Assembly: GCA_947178315.1 (NCBI GenBank)
Contig: CAMWXW010000003.1
Span: 1-16,728 of the forward strand
Direction of reading: 5' to 3'
From: an uncultured Desulfovibrionaceae bacterium
GTDB lineage: Bacteria > Desulfobacterota > Desulfovibrionia > Desulfovibrionales > Desulfovibrionaceae
DNA length: 16,728 bases
Part shown: piece after piece, positions 7,946-15,046 of the stretch
Numbering within the stretch: position 1 is the first letter of the stretch
Layout of the letters: each line of letters opens with the position of its first letter
The notes under the pieces: generated by a model
Database searches by the model: none
Told to the model about the DNA's origin: nothing
Seen by the model: only the letters and a program-made list of their open reading frames with translations
Translations under genes and position numbers: made by a program

Positions 7946-7965
7946 TTCTTGAATATATTCAAGAA
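7946..7965. promoter_or_regulatory. 20-bp perfect palindrome in the nifU leader, candidate operator
   Basis: TTCTTGAATATATTCAAGAA is perfectly self-complementary. After one mismatch it continues for two more pairs on each side (7943-7968). It lies just downstream of the expected transcript start (about 7969) of the nifU promoter and before the ribosome binding site. It is suited to a dimeric repressor; as RNA it could fold into an 8-bp hairpin with a TATA loop. The regulator is unknown. Confidence 0.6.
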
Positions 7966-7975
7966 GAGCTTTCAT

Positions 7976-8004
7976 ACTATAACACACTCTTACTGCCTTA
8001 TCAA
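7976..8004 (-). promoter_or_regulatory. Sigma-70-type promoter of nifU-nifS
   Basis: On the minus strand, -35 TTGATA (plus 7999-8004) and -10 TATAGT (plus 7976-7981) are separated by exactly 17 nt. A TG one base before the -10 makes it an extended -10. The transcript should start near 7969, giving a leader of about 50 nt that contains the palindrome. This is the best-matching promoter in the window. Confidence 0.65.
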
Positions 8005-8260
8005 TATCTAGTGGAAGCTATACAATGTAAATACCTAGTATACGTAGCTCATATTACCTATAGTTTTTACTTTGTAATACGATACAAATTATATATAATA
8101 TTTACAAGTATTGATAACGTTACAATGTTATACAATAAAATACTACATATACCTATTATTTTATTTATACTGTATATCTGTGGTGCTTTATTTGCCTTAT
8201 ACTAAACCATTGCATATCTAAAACATATGCATATATTCCACTCACTGTAGGCTATAGACA

Positions 8261-9550
8261 ATGAAACAATACTTCTTTTTACCATTTTATTGCGTTCTTG
8301 TTAGTATATTCCTTTTCTCAATTCATTCTACCTCGATGGCTGGAATTAGAGATACTCCTGTGGTAAAGGCTGTTCAAAAAGCTTCGCCATATGTAGTGAG
8401 TATACATGTTACTACACAAATTCCAAACTCAAAATCAACTTCAACTCGTGTTGGATCTGGTGTCATCTTTGATGGAATTAAAGGGTATATTGTTACTACT
8501 GCACATATTCTCAACAATGCTTCACAAATCACTATATATCTACACAATGGACAAGCTGTCCCTGCAAAAACTCTCACTCTACAGAAAGATATCGATATCG
8601 CTGTTTTGCAGATAAATCCAGTAGGATTGCCAACAAAAAGCATTCTTGGAAATTCATCTGATATCATGCTTGGTGAAACTGTTATCGCTATAGGTAATCC
8701 TTATGGTTTTGAAAATACAATTACTGTGGGTGTTATCTCTGCTCTTTCTCGCTCGATAGATACTCCAAAAGGAAGAGTCTCTGGATTGCTACAAACAGAT
8801 GCTGCTATCAATCCCGGAAATAGTGGTGGCCCTCTTGTTAATCTTGAAGGAAAAATCATTGCTATCAATACCATTATTGATACAAGAGCTGAAGGGATAG
8901 GATTTGCTATTCCGATAAACACCGTACGCTTTATTGTCACTAGACTTCTTGCTAATAAAGGTATCTTACCCACATATCTTGGCATTGATGTAGCAGAAGT
9001 TAATAAAAGTAAACGTGCCCTTTCACGAAGAAATGTCTTTACTGGTGTTGAAGTCGCTCATGTATACAATGATTCACCTGCAGAGAAAGGAGGACTTACC
9101 TCTGGTGATACCATTGTACGTATCAATGGAAACCCTATTCGCTCAAAGCAAGACTATATGACTATTGTCAATAGCTTTATCTATCCTGAACCTATACAGA
9201 TGAATGTTATTAAAGGCAATACAACACAAGTTACGGTAAACGTAAAGCCAAGAGAACTTACACATGACGAAATCATTACTATACTTTGGCAACAATGGGG
9301 AATACGTGTCCGCAATGAAAATGGAATGCTACGTGTACTTAGTGTGAGCAATACCTTTCCTGTACCTGAACAATATTTTCGAGTCAACGATGTCATTTTG
9401 CGAGTCCAGAATAATCCTATTTCAAGTATAGAAACACTTTACGAACAACTCTTACAACAAAATAAAGGCTCTCAATATATTGTCACTGTTGAGAGAAGAG
9501 GAAGTGAAGAGAAGTTTCTTATTCTTCAAAGAAAAGAGAGCAATGCATAA
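8261..9550 (+). CDS. htrA: Periplasmic serine protease, HtrA/DegP/DegQ family
   Basis: 429 residues. A signal peptide of about 27 residues (hydrophobic stretch 4-20, probable cleavage after SMA) sends the protein to the periplasm. The trypsin-like domain carries the full catalytic triad: H82 (TTAHIL), D112 (DIDIAVL) and S188 (PGNSGGPL). A first PDZ domain covers about 238-332 (YLGIDV ... DSPAEKGGLTSGDTIVRINGNPI). A second, more divergent PDZ-like domain covers about 338-425 (GIRVRNENGMLRVLSV ... VNDVILRVQNNPI). Such proteases degrade or refold misfolded envelope proteins, with PDZ domains binding exposed C-termini. Whether it is closer to DegP, DegQ or MucD cannot be decided. The ribosome binding site is weak (AGG about 11 nt ahead). 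The last 25 bases overlap the end of ybeY on the opposite strand, so there is no room for a separate terminator. Confidence 0.95.
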   Translation: MKQYFFLPFYCVLVSIFLFSIHSTSMAGIRDTPVVKAVQKASPYVVSIHVTTQIPNSKSTSTRVGSGVIFDGIKGYIVTTAHILNNASQITIYLHNGQAVPAKTLTLQKDIDIAVLQINPVGLPTKSILGNSSDIMLGETVIAIGNPYGFENTITVGVISALSRSIDTPKGRVSGLLQTDAAINPGNSGGPLVNLEGKIIAINTIIDTRAEGIGFAIPINTVRFIVTRLLANKGILPTYLGIDVAEVNKSKRALSRRNVFTGVEVAHVYNDSPAEKGGLTSGDTIVRINGNPIRSKQDYMTIVNSFIYPEPIQMNVIKGNTTQVTVNVKPRELTHDEIITILWQQWGIRVRNENGMLRVLSVSNTFPVPEQYFRVNDVILRVQNNPISSIETLYEQLLQQNKGSQYIVTVERRGSEEKFLILQRKESNA

Positions 9551-9951
9551 TAGCATCGTGCACAATGGCGTTCCATCTCCACTCCATGGTCGAAACCAGA
9601 GCTATGTACAAAACCATGTGTTATAAGATGTAATATATATGGCGAATATTCTTGACTATAGAGAATACTCTCTCGCTTTGCTGTTTCAAGAGAAAGAAGT
9701 AACATAGCTGGACTCTCCTCTTCTGATTCAAATGAGAGTATATTCGTCGGGGCAAAGACATCATGAAATTGCTTACTATAACCACTCATTGTATAATCGT
9801 CTATAAGTTCCAGCTCTACTGTATAAGAAACTCCCATCGATTTCTGTAAACTAGCAAGGATATCTGCATACTCAATAAGAGAAAATGGACTCATACTCAT
9901 AAGATATGGTCTACATCGAACTGTTACTGTATTCGTTACATATACCTTCAT
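9526..9951 (-). CDS. ybeY: Endoribonuclease / rRNA maturation factor YbeY
   Basis: 141 residues, close to the family's usual 150. The zinc-binding signature is complete: HGFVHSSGFDH with H112, H116 and H122. The other conserved block is MSGYSKQFHDVFAPTNILSFE (54-75). YbeY is a single-strand-specific metallo-RNase needed for 16S rRNA 3'-end maturation and for removal of defective 70S ribosomes. It starts 14 nt after the rnr stop, so it should be co-transcribed with rnr. The usual partner, a PhoH-like ATPase (ybeZ), is not adjacent. The last 25 bases overlap htrA tail to tail, so the two 3' transcripts would be complementary. The ribosome binding site is weak (purine-rich, no clear GGAG). Confidence 0.92.
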   Translation of the reverse strand: MKVYVTNTVTVRCRPYLMSMSPFSLIEYADILASLQKSMGVSYTVELELIDDYTMSGYSKQFHDVFAPTNILSFESEEESPAMLLLSLETAKRESILYSQEYSPYILHLITHGFVHSSGFDHGVEMERHCARCYYALLSFL

Positions 9952-9965
9952 ATCTCTTTCTCTCT

Positions 9966-12293
9966 TTATCTCTTTGTACGACGTCGCCTGCTGATATTTC
10001 CTCGTTTGCGTGCTTTTTCTTTATGTGAGGTCTTACTCCTCACTCTCCTTTTTACCTTCACCTTACGCTCATACTGTGTACGCTGATTCCTTTGTTTTTT
10101 CTGTGCTATACTACACTGAATCTCAAATGTTTCAAGAGATACATTTGTAATCACTACACGAAGCATATCACCAAGTCCATAGATTGTCCCTGTACGTCGC
10201 CCTACAATATGCTGTGCTTCTTCTCGTACATCATAGTAATCATCAAGAAGAGAAGAGAGTAAGATAATCCCAGAGAGAGAATAGAGAGGGAAGTCAAGAT
10301 GGAGGGCATGATAACTGATACCAGAGATAACAGCATCTTGTGTAGAGCCTACATATTGCTTCATATATAATGCACCTAGTCGCTTCTGTGCCTCACGCTC
10401 TGCATTCATTGCAACACGTTCATTTGTATTCATAAGAGTAAGTGCTTGCGTGATATATTCTTCTGTATCAGCTGTACTTTTTTGATTATGAAGGTATGCT
10501 TTCACACTACGGTGTACAAGACAATCTGCATAACGACGTATTGGAGATGTAAAATGACAATATCGCTCTGATTGTAGTCCATAGTGTCCTTCATTTTCTA
10601 AGCTATAACGTGCCTGCATCATACTACGTATTGCTATCGTGTGAAAAATACTCTCTTGAGAGCTTCCTTCTACATAGTCAAGGAGTGTCTGAACAAAGTC
10701 AGGACTATCTATAGTAGGTAGTTTATGATGAGGGAAACAATACATTGCATACGCACGCAATGCTTCAAGCTTCTCTTCTGTTGGCGGAGAATGCACTCTG
10801 TATACAACAGGATAGTCATGCTCTGCCAAGATATCTGCAATACACTCATTTGCTATAAGCATACACTCTTCTATTAACATATGAGCATAGTACTGTGGAT
10901 AGACAACGACATTAACGACACTATCATTCTCTATCACAAAGTATGGTGTTGTACTTGTAAAGAAAAGTGCTCCACGTTCACAACGTCTAGTATATAATAT
11001 ATTGGCTACACTTCGTGCGTGCTGTAACATTGCTCCAATATCATCTGTTATAGTATCAATCTCATTAGATTCATGCTCTTGTACCTTTTTTTTCTTAAGA
11101 ATACCTTTATCTATATCACTGTCTTCTTTGCCATCTAGCCTATCAAAGTACATCTGAACTTTTGTATAGGTCAAACGAGCATGTGAACGAATAATACCTT
11201 CATAGACATCTTTACGAAGAACCTTGCCTTTTTTATTTACCTCTATCTCAACGACCATTGCTAATCTATCTACATGAGGTTGTAGACTGCAAATACCATT
11301 TGAAAGTTGTTCTGGAAGCATTGGAAGAACCATTGTTGGAAAATAGTATGAATTAGAACGAGTACAGGCTTCTTTATCTAATGCTGTTCCAGTATGTACA
11401 TATTCTACCACGTCTGCAATAGCTACATAAACCACATAGCTTTCTTTTCGCTCTTCCACATAGATTGCATCATCGAAATCTCGTGAATCCTCGCCATCTA
11501 TCGTTACAAAAGGATAGTCTACAAGGTTTTTCCTCTTCTCATAATAGGTATCATCAATTGATGTAGGAATAGCATTTACTTCTGCAAGCACATCATCTGG
11601 AAATACTCTACGGAGGTTATGCTCTATTTGTACTATTTTCTCTTGTGTAGAAACGTCTTCTTCTTTTCCTAAACATTCAACGAGATGCCCTTCCCATAGT
11701 GATTCTTCAAGCATTGCACCTTTTGTAACTGTATAGATACGACGGAAAAGCGTATACGGAATAGACTGTTCATTTTCAAATGTAACAAGAAAACGCAATC
11801 GAGAACCAAGAGATATACTTTCAAAAAGAAACGACGTGAGTGATATTTTTTGTATAGCACGAGCAGGAATAGCTTGCTCTGCACTACTGCGTATACAGAG
11901 AACACACCCTTCAGCCTTGCGATGTGGTGTCTTGGGGACAATGACGAGAACCTCAACAATATCATGACTACTCGCTCCATAACGTCCCTCACAAGGAATA
12001 AAGATATCTTCTTCTCCTTCAACAACACAAAAACTTGCTCCTCCTCGTGTCATAAGGAATGTACCCGTATATATCTGTGCCTCACTAGAGAGTACATAGC
12101 CTTTCTTATACTCTACAATACCATATTCTTCTAATGTAGTTACCATTGTCTCTATATAGTGTGTCGCTTTCTTTTTGTAGCCACACGCTTTTGTGATAGA
12201 GCCAAGAGAGTATATTTGTTCTTTGTCTATTCCAAATACTCTCGCTACGTCATACAGCGTTACATTGCTAATTTTCTTCTGTGTTCGTGCCAC
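9966..12293 (-). CDS. rnr: Ribonuclease R (RNase II/RNB family 3'-5' exoribonuclease)
   Basis: 775 residues from GTG 12293; an in-frame TTG at 12341 would add 16 residues but has no ribosome binding site and lengthens the overlap with ubiX. The GTG is also imperfect, since its G-rich stretch lies only about 1 nt ahead, so the start is uncertain. Order: N-terminal winged-helix region (about 8-65), cold-shock domains (about 74-225), catalytic RNB domain (about 255-590), S1 domain (about 640-725), and a very basic tail (about 730-775) rich in Arg/Lys. The four metal-binding aspartates are in IDGEDSRDFDDAI (D266, D272, D274, D275). HFTSPIRRYADCLVHR is the second RNB signature. The enzyme degrades structured RNA, rRNA and mRNA fragments. 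It overlaps the ubiX end by 26 nt and precedes ybeY by 14 nt. Confidence 0.95.
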   Translation of the reverse strand: MARTQKKISNVTLYDVARVFGIDKEQIYSLGSITKACGYKKKATHYIETMVTTLEEYGIVEYKKGYVLSSEAQIYTGTFLMTRGGASFCVVEGEEDIFIPCEGRYGASSHDIVEVLVIVPKTPHRKAEGCVLCIRSSAEQAIPARAIQKISLTSFLFESISLGSRLRFLVTFENEQSIPYTLFRRIYTVTKGAMLEESLWEGHLVECLGKEEDVSTQEKIVQIEHNLRRVFPDDVLAEVNAIPTSIDDTYYEKRKNLVDYPFVTIDGEDSRDFDDAIYVEERKESYVVYVAIADVVEYVHTGTALDKEACTRSNSYYFPTMVLPMLPEQLSNGICSLQPHVDRLAMVVEIEVNKKGKVLRKDVYEGIIRSHARLTYTKVQMYFDRLDGKEDSDIDKGILKKKKVQEHESNEIDTITDDIGAMLQHARSVANILYTRRCERGALFFTSTTPYFVIENDSVVNVVVYPQYYAHMLIEECMLIANECIADILAEHDYPVVYRVHSPPTEEKLEALRAYAMYCFPHHKLPTIDSPDFVQTLLDYVEGSSQESIFHTIAIRSMMQARYSLENEGHYGLQSERYCHFTSPIRRYADCLVHRSVKAYLHNQKSTADTEEYITQALTLMNTNERVAMNAEREAQKRLGALYMKQYVGSTQDAVISGISYHALHLDFPLYSLSGIILLSSLLDDYYDVREEAQHIVGRRTGTIYGLGDMLRVVITNVSLETFEIQCSIAQKKQRNQRTQYERKVKVKRRVRSKTSHKEKARKRGNISRRRRTKR

Positions 12294-12852
12294 GCTCCCC
12301 CCATCGTACTCCCAGTGTATGAGGTATATGTAAGATATCAAAAATACGAAAAATAAATGTGTCTACACACTCAATAAGCGTCTCTGGTTTATTATACAAT
12401 GCAACTGTAGGGGGCATGATACAAATACCTTGCTCACTTAAAAGAAGTAAGTTGCGAAGATGTATTGTTGATAGTGGTGACTCACGAGGGACAACGACAA
12501 GAGGACGTTGTTCTTTACAACATACATCAGCAGCTCTATGTAATAGTGACGATGTTATTCCATGAGCAATATGAGCTACTGTATTCATAGAGCATGGAAT
12601 GACAATCATACCATCATGTAAAAACGAACCTGACGCTATCGGAGCAAAACCATCTTCTGGTGAATATACCGTATAAGCATATTGATATATTTCTTCCAGT
12701 CCTTGCCGTCCTAATTCATATTGTATAACTTGCTCTGCTGTTCTCGAAATCACTAAATGCACTTCTATATTGAGCATGTGTAAAAAATAGAGACACCGTT
12801 GAGCGTAGAGTATAGAACTCGCACCAGTAATTCCAACAACTATACGCTTCAT
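12268..12852 (-). CDS. ubiX: Flavin prenyltransferase UbiX (Pad1 family)
   Basis: 194 residues, normal for UbiX, which joins a dimethylallyl group to FMN to make the prenylated flavin cofactor of UbiD-type decarboxylases in quinone or aromatic-acid metabolism. The FMN-binding start VGITGASS (6-13) is close to the usual GITGASG. The central conserved block reads MIVIPCSMNTVAHIAHGI (82-99), followed by RAADV (106-110), VPRESPLSTIHLRN (121-134) and a P-x-x-x-x-Y element near 148-153. No ubiD is in the window, so the client enzyme must be elsewhere. The ATG overlaps the stop of the upstream glycosyltransferase by 4 nt (ATGA), and its own 3' end overlaps rnr, so it sits inside a coupled operon. 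A link to the neighbouring LPS or RNA genes is not evident. Confidence 0.92.
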   Translation of the reverse strand: MKRIVVGITGASSILYAQRCLYFLHMLNIEVHLVISRTAEQVIQYELGRQGLEEIYQYAYTVYSPEDGFAPIASGSFLHDGMIVIPCSMNTVAHIAHGITSSLLHRAADVCCKEQRPLVVVPRESPLSTIHLRNLLLLSEQGICIMPPTVALYNKPETLIECVDTFIFRIFDILHIPHTLGVRWGERGTNTEEN

Positions 12853-13913
12853 TTCTTGACTCCAAGTATAGTATCGATATGGTTATACAAGCTTTCTAAA
12901 ACCCATGCTATTGGAACAGATTCAAGACAAGCATTTTTATCCTTCTCCAAAGGACAAACATTTTGTCTACATGGTTGACATGGAAGCTGTGCAGAAAAGT
13001 AAACATGTGCTGATGATGGAAATGTCCATGATGGATCTGTTGAACCAAGAATAGTAAATGTCGGCGTCCCTACAGCAACGGCTATATGTCTTGGTGCAGA
13101 ACAGTTTCCAATGTGGAGTGTTGCATAGTACATCACACTTGCCATTTCTCGTAAACTCAACATAGTAGCAGGTAAGACAATTGAAGAACGTTCTCGAACC
13201 TTTGTGATTAAGCGAAAAATTTCATCTTCTTCACCTGGTCCATAGAGAGGTAAAAATACAACGTGAGGATAGCGTTTACACACTGCATCAATAAGTTGGA
13301 CATATCCTTCTAAGGGATATTTACGAGTTGCACGTCTATGTGTAATATCAATCGTAAAAAGAATAGTTCCCTTTTTAACTCCAAGAGAATACAATAACTC
13401 ACGAGCTGTATCTTTTTCTTCTTCTGTAAGATAGATCTTAGGCTGTGTCTTATTCCACTCTATATCGAGTAGACGAAGAACACTTGCTTTATGTTCGCCA
13501 GCATATTCCCCTTGCATAGGAATCACTTGAGTAAAAAAGATACGAGAATACCATGGTGGTTTATTAGAAAGTTTATATTTAGCTGGAGAAAATAGAGAAA
13601 CCCAATGAATACGAGGAAGATTTTGTAATGCAATAATCATATCATATCCACTATGTGCTACCTCCCAATACCATTTGAGCATAGAAAACGTTGTTGGATA
13701 TGTCTTTGTATCAACTGCCCAAATATGATTGATATGTGGATTATGTTCAAGTATAGGAACACATTTTTTCTCTGTAAAAAAATCTATTGTCGCCCAAGGG
13801 AATGCCTTTGCAACAAGTTCTATACTTGGCGTTGCAAGAACTACATCACCTATCTGACGCTGTTGACATAGTAGAATACGCTGTATATCTTCTGGTACAA
13901 GCCCTTGTATCAT
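12849..13913 (-). CDS. Glycosyltransferase family 9 (heptosyltransferase-like) protein
   Basis: 354 residues with the GT9 two-Rossmann layout (GT-B fold). The N-terminal acceptor domain has QIGDVVLATPS with the likely catalytic Asp (D23). The C-terminal donor domain has HIGNCSAPRHIAVAVGTPTFTILGSTDP (267-294). In most relatives the motif reads GNDSGP; here Asp is Cys271 and Gly is Ala273, so donor binding may be altered. Near the end is a cysteine cluster (C312, C315, C320, C329), as in many GT9 proteins including the WaaF-like one upstream. Likely role: adding heptose or another sugar to the LPS inner core on the cytoplasmic face of the inner membrane. It starts at ATG 13911-13913 with GAGG 4-5 nt ahead and appears to have its own promoter. 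Assignment as WaaC, WaaQ or another type is not possible here. Confidence 0.85.
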   Translation of the reverse strand: MIQGLVPEDIQRILLCQQRQIGDVVLATPSIELVAKAFPWATIDFFTEKKCVPILEHNPHINHIWAVDTKTYPTTFSMLKWYWEVAHSGYDMIIALQNLPRIHWVSLFSPAKYKLSNKPPWYSRIFFTQVIPMQGEYAGEHKASVLRLLDIEWNKTQPKIYLTEEEKDTARELLYSLGVKKGTILFTIDITHRRATRKYPLEGYVQLIDAVCKRYPHVVFLPLYGPGEEDEIFRLITKVRERSSIVLPATMLSLREMASVMYYATLHIGNCSAPRHIAVAVGTPTFTILGSTDPSWTFPSSAHVYFSAQLPCQPCRQNVCPLEKDKNACLESVPIAWVLESLYNHIDTILGVKK

Positions 13914-13940
13914 AATTCCTCATCATCATATAGTATTCAC

Positions 13941-13956
13941 TATACTATATAGTATA
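13941..13956. promoter_or_regulatory. 16-bp palindrome over the -10 region of the GT9-ubiX-rnr-ybeY promoter
   Basis: TATACTATATAGTATA is perfectly self-complementary and includes the proposed -10 hexamer (13951-13956 on the minus strand). A protein bound here would block the polymerase. In AT-rich DNA a 16-bp palindrome can occur by chance, so its role is open. Confidence 0.4.
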
Positions 13957-13980
13957 CCTCACACATAGTCTTTATTACAA
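13951..13980 (-). promoter_or_regulatory. Candidate promoter of the GT9-ubiX-rnr-ybeY block
   Basis: On the minus strand, TTGTAA (plus 13975-13980) and TATACT (plus 13951-13956) are 18 nt apart. They lie in the 94-nt gap after waaF and 38 nt before the GT9 start. This gap is the only real break in the long minus-strand gene block. Confidence 0.45.
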
Positions 13981-14007
13981 CGTTACCTATAGTATCACGT
14001 TTTTGCT

Positions 14008-15045
14008 TCATTGTGTATCACCCCTTATATAAGATTCACGTGACACTATACACTCTTGTATTGATTGCCATACATATTGTGGTGAAAGCTCTTTCATACA
14101 TTGAAAATGTTTCTTTTTACATTGATGAGAACCATGCTTGCCACATGGTCTACATGATAGCTCTATGCCAAGAGCTTTACTCCCTACACTCAATGGATAA
14201 AAGCCTTGCTCTGATACTGTTGGTCCATAGAGAGCTATTGTTGGGGTATTCTGTATCCATGCAAGATGCATAAGCCCTGTATCATTCCCACAACATACAG
14301 TACTTTTGCGTAATACACCAGCTGTAAATGGAAGAGAAGCATTGAGAAATGAAATCACAGACTCACCCTTACGCACCTTTGCATGTGTGAGAACTTGCTG
14401 TGCTATTGCTTCCTCTTCACTACCTCCACCGACAAGATAAACTATATATCCCTCATCTAAACTACGACGAACAAGATCACCAAAATACTCTGGTAACCAT
14501 CGTTTTGTCTTCCACATTGCTCCTATAGCAAGGCTTATTGCTATTTTATCATCTGCTACACCTTGTTGTACAAGTTCTTCTTCTACACTAGGCGGTAGAG
14601 CATAACATGGAAGTGTATATTGTTGTGCTATGCCAAGTGGTGTTGTAAGAGAAAGAAGTCGTTCAACTTCATGTATATGAGGATTTCTTTCTATCACATG
14701 TGTTGCAAGTAGTCTATTTATACATGGGGAAGTATAACTTATTCGTATAGGTGCATGAGACTCCCTCATAATATATGAACTTCGATAACTTGGGTGTGGA
14801 TTTATCCATACGCTGTACTTCATAGAAGCTATCTTTTGACCAAGAACTCGAAGTCCACTCAAACCACTCTTTTTTGAATATCCATACGTTGTATATCCTT
14901 CTTGCTCCTCATAGAGAGGACAATAGGAAGAGCGTACCCAAAAATCTATACTTGCTTTTGGATACGCAGTACGTAGAACTTGTAGAAGAGGAAGTGTGAG
15001 GAGTGTATCTCCCAAAAAGGCTGTGTTCCATATACCTATACGCAT
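14008..15045 (-). CDS. waaF: Lipopolysaccharide heptosyltransferase II (WaaF/RfaF-like, GT9)
   Basis: 345 residues, normal length. WaaF transfers the second L-glycero-D-manno-heptose from ADP-heptose to the LPS inner core in the cytoplasm. The N-terminus NTAFLGDTLLTLPLL holds the likely catalytic D13. SLAIGAMWKTKRWLPEYFGDL (171-191) matches the GAxWxTKRWP element of heptosyltransferase II, and the intact donor motif GNDTGLMHLA (253-262) is followed by TPTIALYGPT. The C-terminal LSCRPCGKHGSHQC ... QCM cysteine pattern (C298, C301, C309, C316) is shared by many WaaF-type proteins. The ATG comes 1 nt after the lpxA stop, with AAGAG in the lpxA end as ribosome binding site, so translation is coupled. 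No other core-oligosaccharide genes besides the next GT9 are near. Confidence 0.88.
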   Translation of the reverse strand: MRIGIWNTAFLGDTLLTLPLLQVLRTAYPKASIDFWVRSSYCPLYEEQEGYTTYGYSKKSGLSGLRVLGQKIASMKYSVWINPHPSYRSSYIMRESHAPIRISYTSPCINRLLATHVIERNPHIHEVERLLSLTTPLGIAQQYTLPCYALPPSVEEELVQQGVADDKIAISLAIGAMWKTKRWLPEYFGDLVRRSLDEGYIVYLVGGGSEEEAIAQQVLTHAKVRKGESVISFLNASLPFTAGVLRKSTVCCGNDTGLMHLAWIQNTPTIALYGPTVSEQGFYPLSVGSKALGIELSCRPCGKHGSHQCKKKHFQCMKELSPQYVWQSIQECIVSRESYIRGDTQ

Positions 15046-15046
15046 A

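Larger units (their letters stand above)
7918..8260. other. 343-nt intergenic region between divergent nifU and htrA
   Basis: The left part holds the nifU ribosome binding site, palindrome and promoter. The rest (8005-8260) is very AT-rich. It holds only weak promoter-like sequence toward htrA, such as TTGCAT (8210-8215) and TATATT (8232-8237) 16 nt apart, overlapped by a 7-bp inverted repeat TGCATAT/ATATGCA (8211-8217 and 8225-8231). A 64-codon open frame from GTG 8011 has no ribosome binding site and a composition like non-coding AT-rich DNA. I see no RNA gene. Confidence 0.6.

Noticed and set aside
8011..8205. A 64-codon plus-strand open frame with a hydrophobic translation between nifU and htrA
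   Set aside because: GTG start without a ribosome binding site. The hydrophobic look comes from AT-rich codons, and it overlaps nothing conserved. Not called as a gene.
11669..12028. A 119-codon open frame in another reading frame of rnr
   Set aside because: It lies wholly inside a clearly conserved RNase R gene, with low-complexity translation, so it is a shadow.
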